From Hyperoplus lanceolatus (Eukaryota; Chordata; Actinopteri; Uranoscopiformes; Ammodytidae): 64,000 nucleotides of DNA. The stretch covers positions 16,358,501 through 16,422,500 of the forward strand of contig CM049398.1 in assembly GCA_026929865.2 (NCBI GenBank), in the 5' to 3' direction. Positions 21,997-33,611 of this stretch are shown one piece after another. Each line of letters starts with the position of its first letter. The first letter of the stretch is position 1. The notes below the pieces were generated by a model. That model saw nothing but the letters and a program-made list of their open reading frames with translations, had not been told where the DNA came from and did no database searches. Both the position numbers and the translations under genes were made by a program.

Positions 21997-22419
21997 TTAA
22001 AACTCTTGAGACTCAACATCTCTAGCAGAGCTGTCATCCTTTGACACCTTGCTGGTCTTCTTGGGCAGAAGAATTGCCTGGATGTTTGGGATGACACCAC
22101 CCTCTGAAATTGTGATTCCTCCCAGCAGTTTGTTGAGCTCTTCGTCATTCCTCACTGCCAACAAGATGTGGCGAGGAGCAATGCGGCGCTTCTTATTGTC
22201 TCTGCAGGCGTTTCCTGCCAGCTCCAGGATTTCAGCGAGGAGATACTCGATGACACCCGCCAGGTACACTGCAGCGCCGTTACCAATTCGCGCTGCATAG
22301 TTGCCTTTCTTGAGCAGCCTGTGGGTGCGGCCTACTGGGAAAGTGAGTCCTGCTCTGGTGGACCGGGATATAGAAGATTTTGGAGTTGGAGCCACAACTT
22401 TCTTTCCACGACCAGACAT
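21997..22419 (-). CDS. Divergent histone H2A, H2A.X-type (SQEF tail)
   Basis: This 140-residue protein is a complete H2A. It has the MSGRGKK start, the [20 protein letters not shown] helix-1 region and [17 protein letters not shown]. The acidic patch is kept (E in VIEYL, E-L-E, NDEELN), as are [17 protein letters not shown] and LLPKKT. It ends SQEF (137-140), the SQ-E-aromatic motif phosphorylated by ATM/ATR/DNA-PK in H2A.X. The Phe form recalls the egg and early-embryo isoform H2A.X-F described in Xenopus. Many core positions differ from canonical H2[15 protein letters not shown] in loop 1, [10 protein letters not shown] before helix 3, and a lengthened tail. The coding region has no intron, but the 5' UTR is spliced and there is a poly(A) signal, arguing against a processed pseudogene. 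It could be a rapidly evolving germline H2A.X paralogue. Confidence 0.9.
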   Translation of the reverse strand: MSGRGKKVVAPTPKSSISRSTRAGLTFPVGRTHRLLKKGNYAARIGNGAAVYLAGVIEYLLAEILELAGNACRDNKKRRIAPRHILLAVRNDEELNKLLGGITISEGGVIPNIQAILLPKKTSKVSKDDSSARDVESQEF

Positions 22420-22426
22420 CTTTAAT

Positions 22427-22644
22427 CTGAGATGAGAAAAATACTTTAATACAGAGCAGTATATAAAGTTACCAAGTTATTTTCTTAGTCAATGTAGAAT
22501 TTTTAAAGCAGTTGTGTTCAGAATAAAGGTGAACATTAGCCATTTAATAATGCTTAACACTTAATCAACAATGTCCTCTCGAGGTAGAACTTTAATAAAC
22601 ACTCACCAGTATTCTGCACTTCTTTCAAGTTCAGACAGCAGCTT
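22427..22644 (-). other. Spliced 5' UTR of the H2A gene
   Basis: On the minus strand, a donor AATACTG|GTGAGT (exon end 22607) and an acceptor TTTTCTCATCTCAG|ATTAAAG (exon start 22426) define a 180-bp intron just before ATTAAAG-ATG. The noncoding exon would run from about 22644 to 22607. Canonical replication-dependent histone genes lack introns, so this marks a replacement-type gene. Confidence 0.75.
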
Positions 22645-22667
22645 CCCACTGAGAGCCAGCATGTTGC

Positions 22668-22674
22668 TTTTATA
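22668..22674 (-). promoter_or_regulatory. TATA box of the H2A gene
   Basis: TATAAAA on the minus strand, about 60 nt upstream of the predicted donor, predicting initiation near 22644. Confidence 0.7.
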
Positions 22675-22689
22675 TGAGTGGGGAAGTCA

Positions 22690-24265
22690 TTTGTTGATTA
22701 CTGACACCTGGCTCCTCTGCTGCATGGAGTTACCTTGATCACCTACCTTTGCCATTATTATATAGACTGTTTGGTATTTGTGGGAGCCCATATTTAACCC
22801 TCACATACATTGTGCCGAGGAACGGTACAATTTCATGGCCTTTAGTTTTCTTGATGCAATGCTGTGTTTTTTCTGTACAGGCACCCTTTTATCTGTCATG
22901 TAGGCCACACACCTCTTTGTTTAGTGAGTGGCCATGGGGTTTAGCTGAATGCACAGGTATTATCTCTTTAAATTAGCAGACACACTGTAATTAAAAAAGG
23001 GAAAGCACAGATTTCAATATAAATTTCAATGGCAGTGGATGAGATTTTTACAAAAGATTAGAGCTCCAAAATTGTACCTGCTGAAGGTAACATTTTAAAT
23101 AATTTGATCAAAATGTGTGTGCATTATAGGCAGTAATTGCATATGCATATTACTTAAAACATCAAGTACGGCACTTAATTTAAATACAATTGTAAGGTAA
23201 TTGTACTCAAGCATTTCCATTTTATGCGTGTTTATATACTTGCAACTGCACAACATTTCTTTGGATAAAAATGTAACAAACAAAAAACTCTCAACCAGCT
23301 ACAAAAATAAATCATTAAAAATCTGTACGAATTAAATAATATATCATATTTAATATAACAGTACAGGAGCATTGTTATGCATTTTGAGCACTTTGACTTT
23401 GGATAGTTAGACAGTTGTTTTTTGTTTTTGTATAATATGTGTGCGAAGTAAAGCAAACGGACAGCATTTAAATCTGAACCAAATCTTAAATAAAACATAG
23501 TAACTATATTATTCAACTTATCATATACTCCCCTTGTTCTATAAAGGTCAAAATGATGCACTTTCAACGATTCTCTAAAATCGAACATTTTAATTGACCT
23601 TAATCCCAATCTATTTTGCATGAAGAAATATTCAAATATCTTGCAGTAAGACTTTATTAAAACAGTGGACACACCAGTAATATTGGTTTTCTTTTGTCTT
23701 AAGTAGAGGTTTATTATTATATCCTCTGACTACATTCCCCATTTGTAAACAATGCTTTCAAGACATTTTTCTTCTGTCTGGGAAGATCATAGAAGATTAA
23801 AAGCATTAGCACACATATTGTTGATGTGTATGTGTATGTGTGTGTGTGTGTGTGTGTATGTGTGAGAGTTTGTTCTTTGAGTTATTTTTTTGCAGTGTGT
23901 AAATCACTTTATAGCTGCCAGGACATAAACAGGCAGTCTAACACAGTGGTGGGGCATTTTTGAACTACACAAGGGTTAGAGTTTAAGAAAAAACAAACAC
24001 ATTTTATGTAGCAAAATTATTTTGCATGCACAGAATGAGAAAGTATATATTTGAATAAGCCTACAGTAAAGTGCATATTCTGCAATGAATCTGACAACCT
24101 TTGAGAAATGTATTGTGCTTTATTGTGTATTTTACTCTTGTGCTCTATCGTCCCCACAGTGTATATACACCTTAATCCAAATATTTGTTTAAACTCCCTA
24201 ATTTTCCTTGGAGCAGTTTTGGAGGAAGTGTTGAGATCCTTCGCTGAAGTAAAGGTCGCAATACT
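22690..24265. other. Noncoding, with a (TG)n microsatellite
   Basis: AT-rich DNA without a supported gene. A TG dinucleotide tract with a few TA interruptions runs from about 23823 to 23863. The 146-aa minus-strand frame at 23232-23672 is Lys/Phe/Tyr/Ile-rich with no domain and looks like chance in AT-rich DNA. Confidence 0.45.
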
Positions 24266-24293
24266 CATCATCATCATCATCATCTTCAACCGC

Positions 24294-25664
24294 TTATCCG
24301 AAATCGGGTCGCGGGGGCAGCAGCTTGAGCAGGGAACCCCAAACTTCTCTTTCCCGGGCCACTTCAACCAGCTCTGACTGGGGGATCCCGAGGCGTTCCC
24401 AGGCCAGCGTGGAAATATAATCTCTCCACCTAGTCCTGGGTCTTCCCCAAGGCCTCCTCCCAGCTGGACGCTCCTGGAACACCTCCCTAGGGAGGCGCCC
24501 TGGGGGCATCCTTACCAGATGCCCGAACCACCTAAACTGGCTCCTTTCAACGCAAAGGAGTAGCGGCTCTGCCCCGAGTTCCTCACGAATGACTGAGCTT
24601 CTCACCCTATCTCTAAGGGAGACGCCAGCCACCCTCCTGAGAAAGCCCATTTCGGCCGCTTGTACCCGCGACCTCGTTCTTTCGGTCATTACCCAGCCTT
24701 CATGACCATAGGTGAGGGTAGGAACAAAGATCGCCCGGTAGATCGAAAGCTTTGCCTTACGACTCAGCTCTCTTTTCGTCACAACAGTGCGGTAAAGCGA
24801 GTGCAAAACCACCCCTGCTGCTCCGATTCTACAGCCAATCTCACGCTCCATTGTTCCCTCACTCGCAAACAAGACCCCGAGGTACTTGAACTCCTTCACT
24901 TGGGGTAAGGACTCATTCCCTACCTGTAGTAGACAATCCATCGGTTTCCTGCTGAGCACCATGGCCTCCGATTTAGAGGTGCTGATCCTCATCCCAACCG
25001 CTTCACACTCGGCTGCAAACCGATCCAATGAGAGCTGAAGGTCACAGGCCGATGATGCCATCAGAACCATATCATCCGCAAACAGCAGAGATGAGATCTT
25101 CAGACCACCAAACTGCAACCCCTCCCCACCACGACTACGCCTTGATATCCTGTCCATAAATATCACAAACAGGATTGGTGATAAAGCGCAGCCCTGGCGG
25201 AGGCCAACCCCCACCGGAAACGAGTCTGACTTACTACAGAGAACCCGTACACAGCTCTCGCTTTGAGCGTACAGAGATTGGATGGCCCTGAGAAGAGACA
25301 CCCTCACCCCATACTCCCGCAGCACCCCCCACAGCATCTCCCGGGGAACCCGATCATAAGCCTTCTCCAGATCTACAAAACACATGTAGACTGGATGAGC
25401 AAACTCCCAAGCTCCCTCTAGGATCCTTGCGAGAGTGAAGAGCTGGTCCGTTGTTCCACGGCCAGGACGGAATCCGCATTGTTCCTCTTCAATCTGAGGT
25501 TCGACTATCGGCCGAACCCTCCTTTCCAGCACCTTGGAGTAGACTTTGCCGGGAAGGCTGAGAAGTGTGATACCCCGGTAGTTGGAACACACTCTCCTTT
25601 TTAAAAATAGGAACCACCACCCCGGTCTGCCACTCCTTCGGCACTGTACCCGACTTCCACGCAA
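24294..25664 (-). pseudogene. Rex3 reverse transcriptase, main frame
   Basis: The frame covers most of the RT domain: CSNYRGITLLSLPGKVYSK, EEEQCGFRPGRGTTDQL, FVDLEKAYDRVP, GLRQGCALSPILF and the catalytic LLFADDMVLM (FADD box). It continues to the RTE C-terminal region with GRRPWGRPRTRWRDYIS and the terminal LLPPRPDFG. It is out of frame with the upstream segment (25489-26325). The join near 25590-25610 lacks a few residues between the PIFKK and CSNYRG motifs, so a small deletion has shifted the frame and the copy is dead. Confidence 0.85.
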
Positions 25665-26325
25665 TGTTGAAGAGGCGTGTCATCCAAGACAGCCCCTCCA
25701 CACCCATTGCTTTCAGCATTTCTGGACGGATCTCATCAACCCCCGGGGCTTTGCCACTGTGGAGTTGTTTGACTACCTCAGTGACTTCCACCAGGGAAAT
25801 TGACGATGATCCCCCATCAGCCTCCAGCTCTGCCTCCAACATATAGGGCGTGTTAGTCGGATTCAGGAGTTCCCCAAAGTGCTCTTTCCACCGACCGACT
25901 ACCTCCTCAGTTGAGGTCAACAGCGTCCCATCCTTACTGTACACAGCTTGGATAGTTCCCCGCTTCCCCCTCCTGAGGTGCCGGACGGTCTTCCAGAAAC
26001 ACTTTGGTGCCGACCGAAAGTCCTTCTCCATGGTTTCTCCGAACTTCTCCCACACCCGCTGCTTTGCCTCTGACACGGCAGAAGCTGCAGCCCTTCGGGC
26101 CTGTCGGTACCTTGCAACTGCCTCAGGAGTCCCCCGAGATAACATATCCCGGAAGCACTCCTTCTTCAGTCGGACGGCTTCCCTGACCACCGAGGTCCAC
26201 CACGGCGTTCGAGGGTTACCGCCCCTTGAGGCACCTAAGACCTTGAGACCACAGCTGCCTGCCGCGGCTTCAGCAATGGAAGTTTTGAACATCGACCACT
26301 CGGGTTCAATGCCCCCAACCTCCAC
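25489..26325 (-). pseudogene. Rex3 ORF, upstream frame (EN-RT linker and start of RT)
   Basis: Reads from EPEWSMFKTSIAEAA through the linker (RGGNPRTPWWTSVVREAVRL, KCFWKTVRHLRRGKRG) to the RT entry motif GKAPGVDEIRPEMLK and VVVPIFKK, then runs off frame. It overlaps the main RT frame in a different phase because of the indel. The apurinic endonuclease that normally precedes it is absent. Confidence 0.8.
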
Positions 26326-26335
26326 AGGGATGCTA

Positions 26336-29300
26336 ATGAAAATTCTCCTCTAAAATTTAAAGTCCTAATGTAAAAATGTAAATTAAGTAAAAGGGAATTT
26401 TCATTATTGGCAAAATCTAATGTATCAAGAAAATTTACTCATATAATACAAAAAAAAACACCTCGTCTGAGTGTTGTACTATTACAGTTACCTTATCTCA
26501 AAACTCTCAGATTAGTAGTGCAGTACAAAGTATAGTATTTATGTCTGAAATGTAGTGCATAGTACAATAAAGTAGCATGAAGTCGACATGCTCAAGTAAA
26601 GTAAACCTATTCATTCCTGGAGTAAATACACCACATGTTTATGCTGTCTTACAACCTGCAGTATATTATTTAAAAAAAATAGCAATCAAATTGAGTACTT
26701 AAAAAAATGAATTAATGAAACAGAAAATGGATTCAATGCCTCTGTTCCATCCATTTTAATGAATTTCATCTCACAATGTGGGAAGTCATAAATGCTCCAA
26801 AAAACGTCAACAGCAGGTGGCAGTACAGACCTCAGATTTAACCTGTTGCCTGTAGCAGTTTGTCTTTATTTTCTGTCTTAAATGGCGTTTTCATAATAGT
26901 AGAGCACATGTAAAACCACAGTTAGTGTCATGATAATTCACTTCATGATTAGGTGCTTGACTCCTGTCTCCCTGAGGGCCGGATGTGCTTACTAACTCAT
27001 GTGTACAACAAGTGTTTTGTTACAACCCACTCAAAAAACAGACCAAAATCAGGATTATTCATGTTCACAAAGCCAATTGTGCCGATGAATACCATTTTAT
27101 AATGTTGAAAGCTCAAGAAAAAGAGTGCATTTTGACGTAGCTGTGTGTCAAACAGCTGATTATACAGTTACATCAAATGGAAAGAAGGGTTTGATACTGT
27201 TCAGTAGAGCATACAAAACCTACTTCTCATCTGAGAACACGCACAGGTATTTAATAAGAGTGCGAGATTTCAAATGGTATTCTTTGATTGACTTAAGACA
27301 CACTGTCCTCGTTGCCTTAATATGTGTTTGTAAAGGTCCTTGCAGCAGCTGCAGGGACATTTTCCTGCACCAAACAAGGATTTAAGCTCTCAGTGGCACA
27401 CATAATTTAAACAGAATGGATGAAGATGAAGTCAAAAGTAAATATTTTAACATCACGCTGGTGGCGCACCCCTAGCCAAACACATTTGCAATGACGGGCG
27501 GCTCTGTCATTGTCAACATCCTCATTGCCAAATTTGAAGGCAGCCATCTTTGTCCTCTGTGCCATTTGCCATCTCCCCAACATGCCGACAGTGAGAGATG
27601 GCAGGGAGACATTCTGACTGTTCGGATTCACTTTAAAAGATGGCAAAGGGCCAATTGCAGAGCAGTGGGGAGACAAATTAAACAGGGACCTTCCCAGCAG
27701 GTCGTCCTTGGCCAGATTGAATGCGATTCTGTTCAACCTCTCAACATCCTCCCGACAGGAGGAGGACAGGACGGGACTCACAGAGCAGCTCCCAGGACGT
27801 GCCTCTGCAGCCTGTCTCTCAAACAGGTAAAGTATAAAGCAAGCCAGCACATACATTCAGCTGGCTCCGATTTATTTGCACTCAGTGGAGACCACATCGC
27901 GCATAGGACCCTAAGCTATAGCCTTTCATCATGTGAGTTGTCATCATAGAAAGAAGCCAGTAGTTTTTGTGCAGATCTCCTGAGAGTCTTCGTCTGGATG
28001 AAGGCCGAAAGCTTCTCTGTATTTATTAGCAACAGTAGCTACTAACACTGAAGTCTGCTGTCTGCTGCAGAGTATGGAGAGGAGATGAAAGTGAGAGCGA
28101 AAGGAAGCCACGGAATGATCCAAGCATACCATTAAACTCAAAGATTGAAGGCAAAAACCAGACACCAAAACCCCTAACAAGATTTCTTTCATCTCGGCAA
28201 TGCTAAGAAGCGATAATTCAAATTTTCAAAGATTTCTCACAAAATGGAGGGCTGGAGTTACAGGTAGGTCTCCTCCTTGGCCTTAAGCTGGCGCACGGAG
28301 GCCTCGTTCTCTTCCCCCTGAGCAGTAATCAATCTGTAGATGTGTCTTTTAGGAGGACTGTGCTGTGACTTTGACTACTAGTTTTTCCCCTCTCCTCAGC
28401 TTTAGGGAGGCAACAGGAGATAGTGCCTGATCCTCGGAAAGCAATAATTCCTACACGAAAGACATGCTTTGTCGTGGATAGAGTGGTGTTCACTTTTGAA
28501 TTACTGACAATTTTCAAAGGGCAATACCCCCCTGTAAAAAAATATAATTTATATAGATTTTTCATTGCAACTGTTCACCTCTTTCCCCATTAACTGCTTT
28601 ACCCTCCCACATAAATTCCCCCTGCGACATTAGTCTCACATGGTGCTTTGACAGCAGGTGTTGAACACATCTGTCCCCTCTTGTAGTCTGAAGTTAATAA
28701 AAAGACAATTAATGGGAGGTGTCCACGTGGTTATTGGAGAGTGAGTCATTCTCTGAGTAGATCTACTTTAATTATTAAACCCGATGGACACCCACAGTGC
28801 AGCCGGTTGTCCCAAGGTCCCAGGATCCATAGTTGCTTAAAGTCTATCGCCTCCTGAAAACACTGCCTGCAAGGCTTTGATTGTTTTTCCATGACTTCTT
28901 CAACAGCCTGGGCTCACTCCTGTTAAATAAAGGAGACACAACTATAAGAGACTAGGCCTCAAAGTTATTTCCTTTCTTTCCTGAAGCAATTATTAAATGG
29001 ATAGTTTTGTTTGCTTTCTTACTTCGTGTTTATCTATTTTATGTAAAGCTTCAGCCAGCAGCTAGTTAGCTAAGCGCAGCACAAAGACTAGAAACAGGGG
29101 AATGGGAACCTCTATGCAAAGGTACCAAACATCCAGTCTTTTTACTAAGCTAAGCTAACTACAGTAGCGGGTGACTATAGCTTCATATTTACTGTACAAG
29201 CATGAGTGAGGTATCGATCTTCAGCTTTCCCTCAGAAAGAAAGCAAATGATTGATTTAGAAAATGTCAAACTAAGTAAATAAACATTGATTAATGTCACT

Positions 29301-29540
29301 GAAAGTCATTGACAAAACACAAGAGCCGCTTTAAGAAACAGCTGCATGGTTCTCATTTTTTTTAAATCTGACCTATATTTTCACAAATCAAAATAATTAG
29401 TAAATTAATAAGTTAAGTCTTTTAAGCTGGGGTGGAGGATTTGGTGAGAAAATGGCAATTGGGATAGAGATTTGAATCCAAATACCTCAACTGCTCCACT
29501 TGTTATCTTTGGTCCCTCCCCTACGGTCCCTCCCTGACAC
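26336..29540. other. Noncoding, with a possible conserved segment at 27.4-28.4 kb
   Basis: 26336-27400 is AT-rich with nothing recognised. 27407-27949 is open on both strands for about 150 codons without repeat signature or domain. 28258-28333 on the minus strand has an acceptor-like CTACAG followed by a 25-codon frame ending in TAA. 29041-29240 resembles a dispersed fish repeat (AGCTAAGC... CAAAGACTAGAAACAGGGG). None is firm enough for a gene call. Confidence 0.35.
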
Positions 29541-30495
29541 GCTCTACACCTGGGTGTCAAACTCATTTTGGTTCGAGGGCCACATACAGCCTCTCTGATC
29601 TCAAGAGGGCCGGACCAGTAAAATAATGGCAAAAAAAAAATAATGGAGTTTGTTTCCCGAATTATAAATGAAACGTAGCTACTCTTACCTCAAACAGACA
29701 TTTGATTGATTATTTTTATGCATAGCCCTAAATGACGGAACCGGAGGATAGCCTACAATATCTCAACGAACATGTTGTTTTACACTTGTTGATTTGATTA
29801 TGCCACTTGTCTACCGTTAGTGTATTTTCAAGGCGTGGAAAAAGATAAAACGAAGCAGATGAAGAAAATGCCCACAAGTTAATAAGGGACAGTGATTATT
29901 ATTTCCTTATATTGTTAGTAAGATTTGTGTTTCTGTTACAGCCGATGAGGGGTAGTAATAGAGGCGGTGACGTCAGTCAGCTGGAGCGCATGACTTTTCT
30001 TATTTATGACCACCCTTGCAGTGCATTATAATATATATGCACGCTAATTAACTGCCGCGATTCGCCGGTCGTAATGGCAGATCATGACAAGTGGAATACA
30101 TGCTTTAGCAGACTATTGTTCTTTTCCCTGGTTGTGTATGCTGCTGTGCATGTAAACTAAAAGGATAATTAAACAGCGGATCAAACACCCACCCGTTTAC
30201 TCCACTACAGACTGAGCTGGTAAAATTAAGAATATGCAGTTACAAAATGTTTAACAAAAAATGAATTATGCAGCCAAAGAAGCATGGGAGTGAGTTTGTT
30301 TTTATTCAATACTACATTTTACTCTCACATGCGTAGCTGAATATGAATGTAAAGAGTGTTTCAGGTCAAATATAAATGTGGTGGAATTCTATTTTAGGGT
30401 TACAAATAAAGACAAACTAGTGTCTTCTTCCTGTTTCCGTCTGACAGAGGCGAGGGCTTGCCAAAGCCGCACCGTTGTTATACCCTCGCCCTTAA

Positions 30496-32092
30496 AGAGC
30501 GACTTGCAGGTTTAAAAAAAAACGAGATTGATTCATAACCTACTCTGGACATGCCCATTCAAAAAGACTATGAAGGATTTTATACGTTTTTCAAAACACA
30601 AATATGTAAATTCTGAGAGAAAAGTGGCGTTTTTGAGCTACGCTGCTAAAAAGTTCACAGCATTCGAATACGTCACGGGAGGGAGTCGTGAGAACCTGAC
30701 CGGACCTAACAGCCTCAACCAATGCACAGTAGTAGGTAGTAGTGAATTGAACTGTTGTCATTTAGTGTGTTCCTTTTTGTTCTGTAGTTTTACATTGCAT
30801 TTTTAAAATAATGGAGAAGTATTGTGTACTCCAGCCTTTGAGGAATAGTAGTCCACGGTGTCTGTAACAGTACATACTGTAAGCCGCGCTAGCTAGCTGT
30901 AGTCACCGGGTGTGTTTAGATGTGAAGAGACGGGACTACATCGCTGCCGCAGCCGCCTCCCTCCCTCACGAAACACACGGTGATCATTTTAGACAGGACA
31001 GGAGGCTTATTATGCGACACGGTGAAGTTGAGGAGGGGATACCCATACAACACCTGACCTGCGTGGTTTAATAAACAGCTGAGCTGCTTCACAATCTCTG
31101 TCCCGAGCCGCAGCTGGACTGACGGTCACGGACACACGGTGGGACACAGACCTAGGACCTAGCTAGGGCCGACCGGACACGGAGCCGTCAGAAATTCATC
31201 CCACAGAAACTATGATCTGTAAGTCTTGTTTGCTAATGTTTTTAAACTTCCAAAGTTAGTCGGCATACTAATTTCAATGGTGAGAGAAGCAACGTGTGGT
31301 TATAATGTATTGCTGGCAGCATAACCACTAGCTAACAAGTCATAACCCATAGTCATAATCAATTTACTGTATGTTGTATTTACTTTAATTTCAAGGCTTT
31401 TATTCCTATTGTAGAACAAATCTGATAAATCACTCGCTCTCTTTCTCTCGCTCGCTCGCCCGCCCGGCGCCCGCTCTCTCTCCCGTGCAGTAACGTTAGA
31501 GCAGCAGCATGTGGAGTTACAATTAGTCCGAGACTATAGTTTCATAACAGGTATCAATAGGCTACTCCTGTCAGTGTTAGATAACCTACACAACACTAGT
31601 TCACTTACTGCTGAAACAATAGCAACCATTTACAACGTGATCACAGTGTAGGCGTGTGGTAGTCTGACACAGCATATCCTTAGCTAACGCTCAGTAGTAA
31701 GTCACAGTCAGCCTGTAAACATGCCATCACTCCCGTCCATATTTCTGTTATTATTTAGTTTTATTTTCTGATCCTTGACTTGTCCTGTTCTCTTAGACAT
31801 ATACGGATCACAATTATAAGTGTGTATCCCGTCATATCCACATGAATATATTTTTACAAGTGTCCAAAATATCACTAAAACGCATTCATTTCTATTGTTC
31901 GAATGGACCGCAGTCCCTCCCGTGACGTCACGGCCTTGTACCTTTTTTTAGATGCGGATGAACAATTCTCGCACAAAAATAGCTCCAGAAGCCACTGTGA
32001 TGTATATTTTTAAATATTTTTTTTTAAATCGAGTAGTTGAATTTTTTCCCTATATGCTGTTTAACTGGGGTCTCTAACCTGCAAGTTGCTCT
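30496..32092. mobile_element. 1.6-kb element with TTAA target duplication
   Basis: AGAGCGACTTGCAGGTT (30496-30512) and the complement of the right end AGAGCAACTTGCAGGTT match at 16 of 17 bases. TTAA borders both ends (30492-30495, 32093-32096), the target of piggyBac and Kolobok superfamilies. The interior has a CpG-rich block and a CTCGCTCG/CTCTCT tract near 31433-31490 but no recognisable transposase. Confidence 0.75.
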
Positions 32093-32235
32093 TTAATGAT
32101 CGAGTGGCACTTCACAGCCGCGAGGGTGACTCCACAGCGAGTCACACTCGCTCACGGAGTGGGAGTGCCTAGGGAGTCATTTGGGATTGGGCCTTACACA
32201 GAACCAAGCAACGCCGGCCTGCTGGCGCATCAGTA

Positions 32236-33158
32236 GCTCCTTTTACACAGCGCCCCGGAATGAAAGAGGTGCTTGTAAACAGCGTCAGGTGTGACGTAAA
32301 CATTTAGCGCCGCGCCGGTCAGCTGCTTTACAACAACACTGGCCGGTGAATTGAGAGCAGAAGTGCTGGAGCTTGCCATATTTTACTGTCCCCACGATGT
32401 GCCAATTGATCTCGCTACGCGCTGAGTCCAACATCACTGGGACTGTTAACCAAACTGACAAAATCACTCCGCTTCACCTCTTCACGTCTTGAGTTGTGTT
32501 AGCAAAACAGTAGCTCTGTGGCTAACAGCTGAGCCGGAGCCTTCAGTCAGCTGAAGCAGACAGTCTAGCGGGGCGAGCAGACTATTCCCCCGTTACTAGG
32601 TCAAGCTGAACAAGAGCCCTCCGCTGCGCGTCGTGCTCCTGCTTCAGCTTGTTGGTCTTTATTTCTAGCAAGTGACCCGTTCGCTATACTTTATCCCTTA
32701 CTTAGCCTAGCCTAGCTTTCCCATTGTACAACTTCTCCTGGGCAGAAATAGACTCGTACACTTTGCAAAATGAAGCGTGGGGGTTTGGATTGAGCAACGG
32801 ACCTCATGATCAGATAGATTATACGCCGTTCCTTTTATTTGGTGATTTTCACGGGACACCAGGCCGCCGTGATTAATGTTAAACACACGTCCTTCAACTG
32901 CTAACATGGTCGCATGTTTAGAACGTAGGCTGTGGAACGTCAAACGCCCCCCTGTTCCGCAACAACAAGCTGGAGCATTTAAACAGAGAGGCGGAACAGA
33001 TTTTGTCGGGAATCTTACTACCCCCCGAGGTAGTAAAATTCCCGGGACAATCTCTCGCACCTTTCTTCCCTCGTTCCGCAACTGTCGCATTTATACAGCA
33101 GGGCGGAGGGCCGAAAGGCCGGCATATTCCCGGCTTTCACTGGCTGTGTAAAAGGGGC
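32236..33158. mobile_element. TA-flanked MITE with GCYCCTTTTACACAGC termini
   Basis: The left end GCTCCTTTTACACAGC (32236-32251) and the complement of the right end GCCCCTTTTACACAGC (33143-33158) differ at one base. TA lies outside both (32234-32235, 33159-33160). The frame at 32707-33090 has no transposase features. Confidence 0.7.
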
Positions 33159-33611
33159 TAAAGGGGCTTAAAATCCCGAGCTGTAGAACTTTCAGCAGAC
33201 ATTCCTAGCTGGAAGCCACGTAAGTTTCCTAACAGTTGGGAGCGTATGCGACGTGCAAATATGGCACAGGCTCCATGAAGATTTTTTTTTTTTTTTTTTT
33301 CAGAATTGATTCAAATCGGCCGAATTGATTCGCGGGCCAGATCAAAACGTGTCGCGGGCCTTTGACACATGTGCTCTACACCAACAAAGTCATGCCAAAC
33401 TCATGTTAACTTTGACCAATCAGAAATCACATACCCCAGCTTTAAGTCACCATCGTGACAGACATTATCAATGCCATTGTTTTCACAAAAAGTGACAACT
33501 GCCTTTATTTATGCTTTATGACAATTTTTTCCACCTGTTTTCATATGGTTAAGTTTTGTTTTCGGACTGATACTCTAAACATCAATAATTAACATTGATG
33601 ATACATTTTAG

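Larger units (their letters stand above)
24266..26335 (-). mobile_element. Rex3 retrotransposon (RTE clade), 5'-truncated
   Basis: Minus-strand non-LTR element. Rex3 identity is supported by two passages that I recognise as the standard Rex3 RT primer sites: GGTGATAAAGCGCAGCCCTG (near 25177) and, on the other strand, TGGCAGACCGGGGTGGTGGT (near 25620). The 3' end is GGATAAGCGGTTGAAG followed by a short GAT tandem (24266-24290), as expected for RTE elements. The endonuclease domain is missing and homology starts near 26335, a normal 5' truncation from incomplete reverse transcription. Confidence 0.88.
29549..33372. mobile_element. 3.8-kb hAT element with perfect 8-bp TSD, host of two insertions
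   Basis: The left end CCTGGGTGTCAAACTCATTT and the complement of the right end ACATGTGTCAAAGGCCCGCG share GTGTCAAA and GGCC-rich subterminal blocks. GCTCTACA flanks both ends (29541-29548, 33373-33380). A CAN-GGTGTCAAACTCATTTTGG terminus is typical of a fish hAT family. Nested inside are a TTAA-flanked element (30496-32092) and a TA-flanked MITE (32236-33158). No transposase frame survives. Confidence 0.85.

Noticed and set aside
21997-22419. H2A gene as a processed pseudogene
   Set aside because: A TATA box, a 5' UTR intron with good splice sites, an intact frame and a preserved SQEF end argue for a real gene.
23232-23672. 146-codon open frame on the minus strand
   Set aside because: Phe/Tyr/Lys/Ile-rich product typical of AT-rich noncoding DNA; no domain, signal or splice context.
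25582-26353. Plus-strand frames up to 167 codons
   Set aside because: Antisense of the Rex3 reverse transcriptase region.
32707-33090. 127-codon frame within a MITE
   Set aside because: Lies wholly inside a nonautonomous element and has no transposase or other domain.
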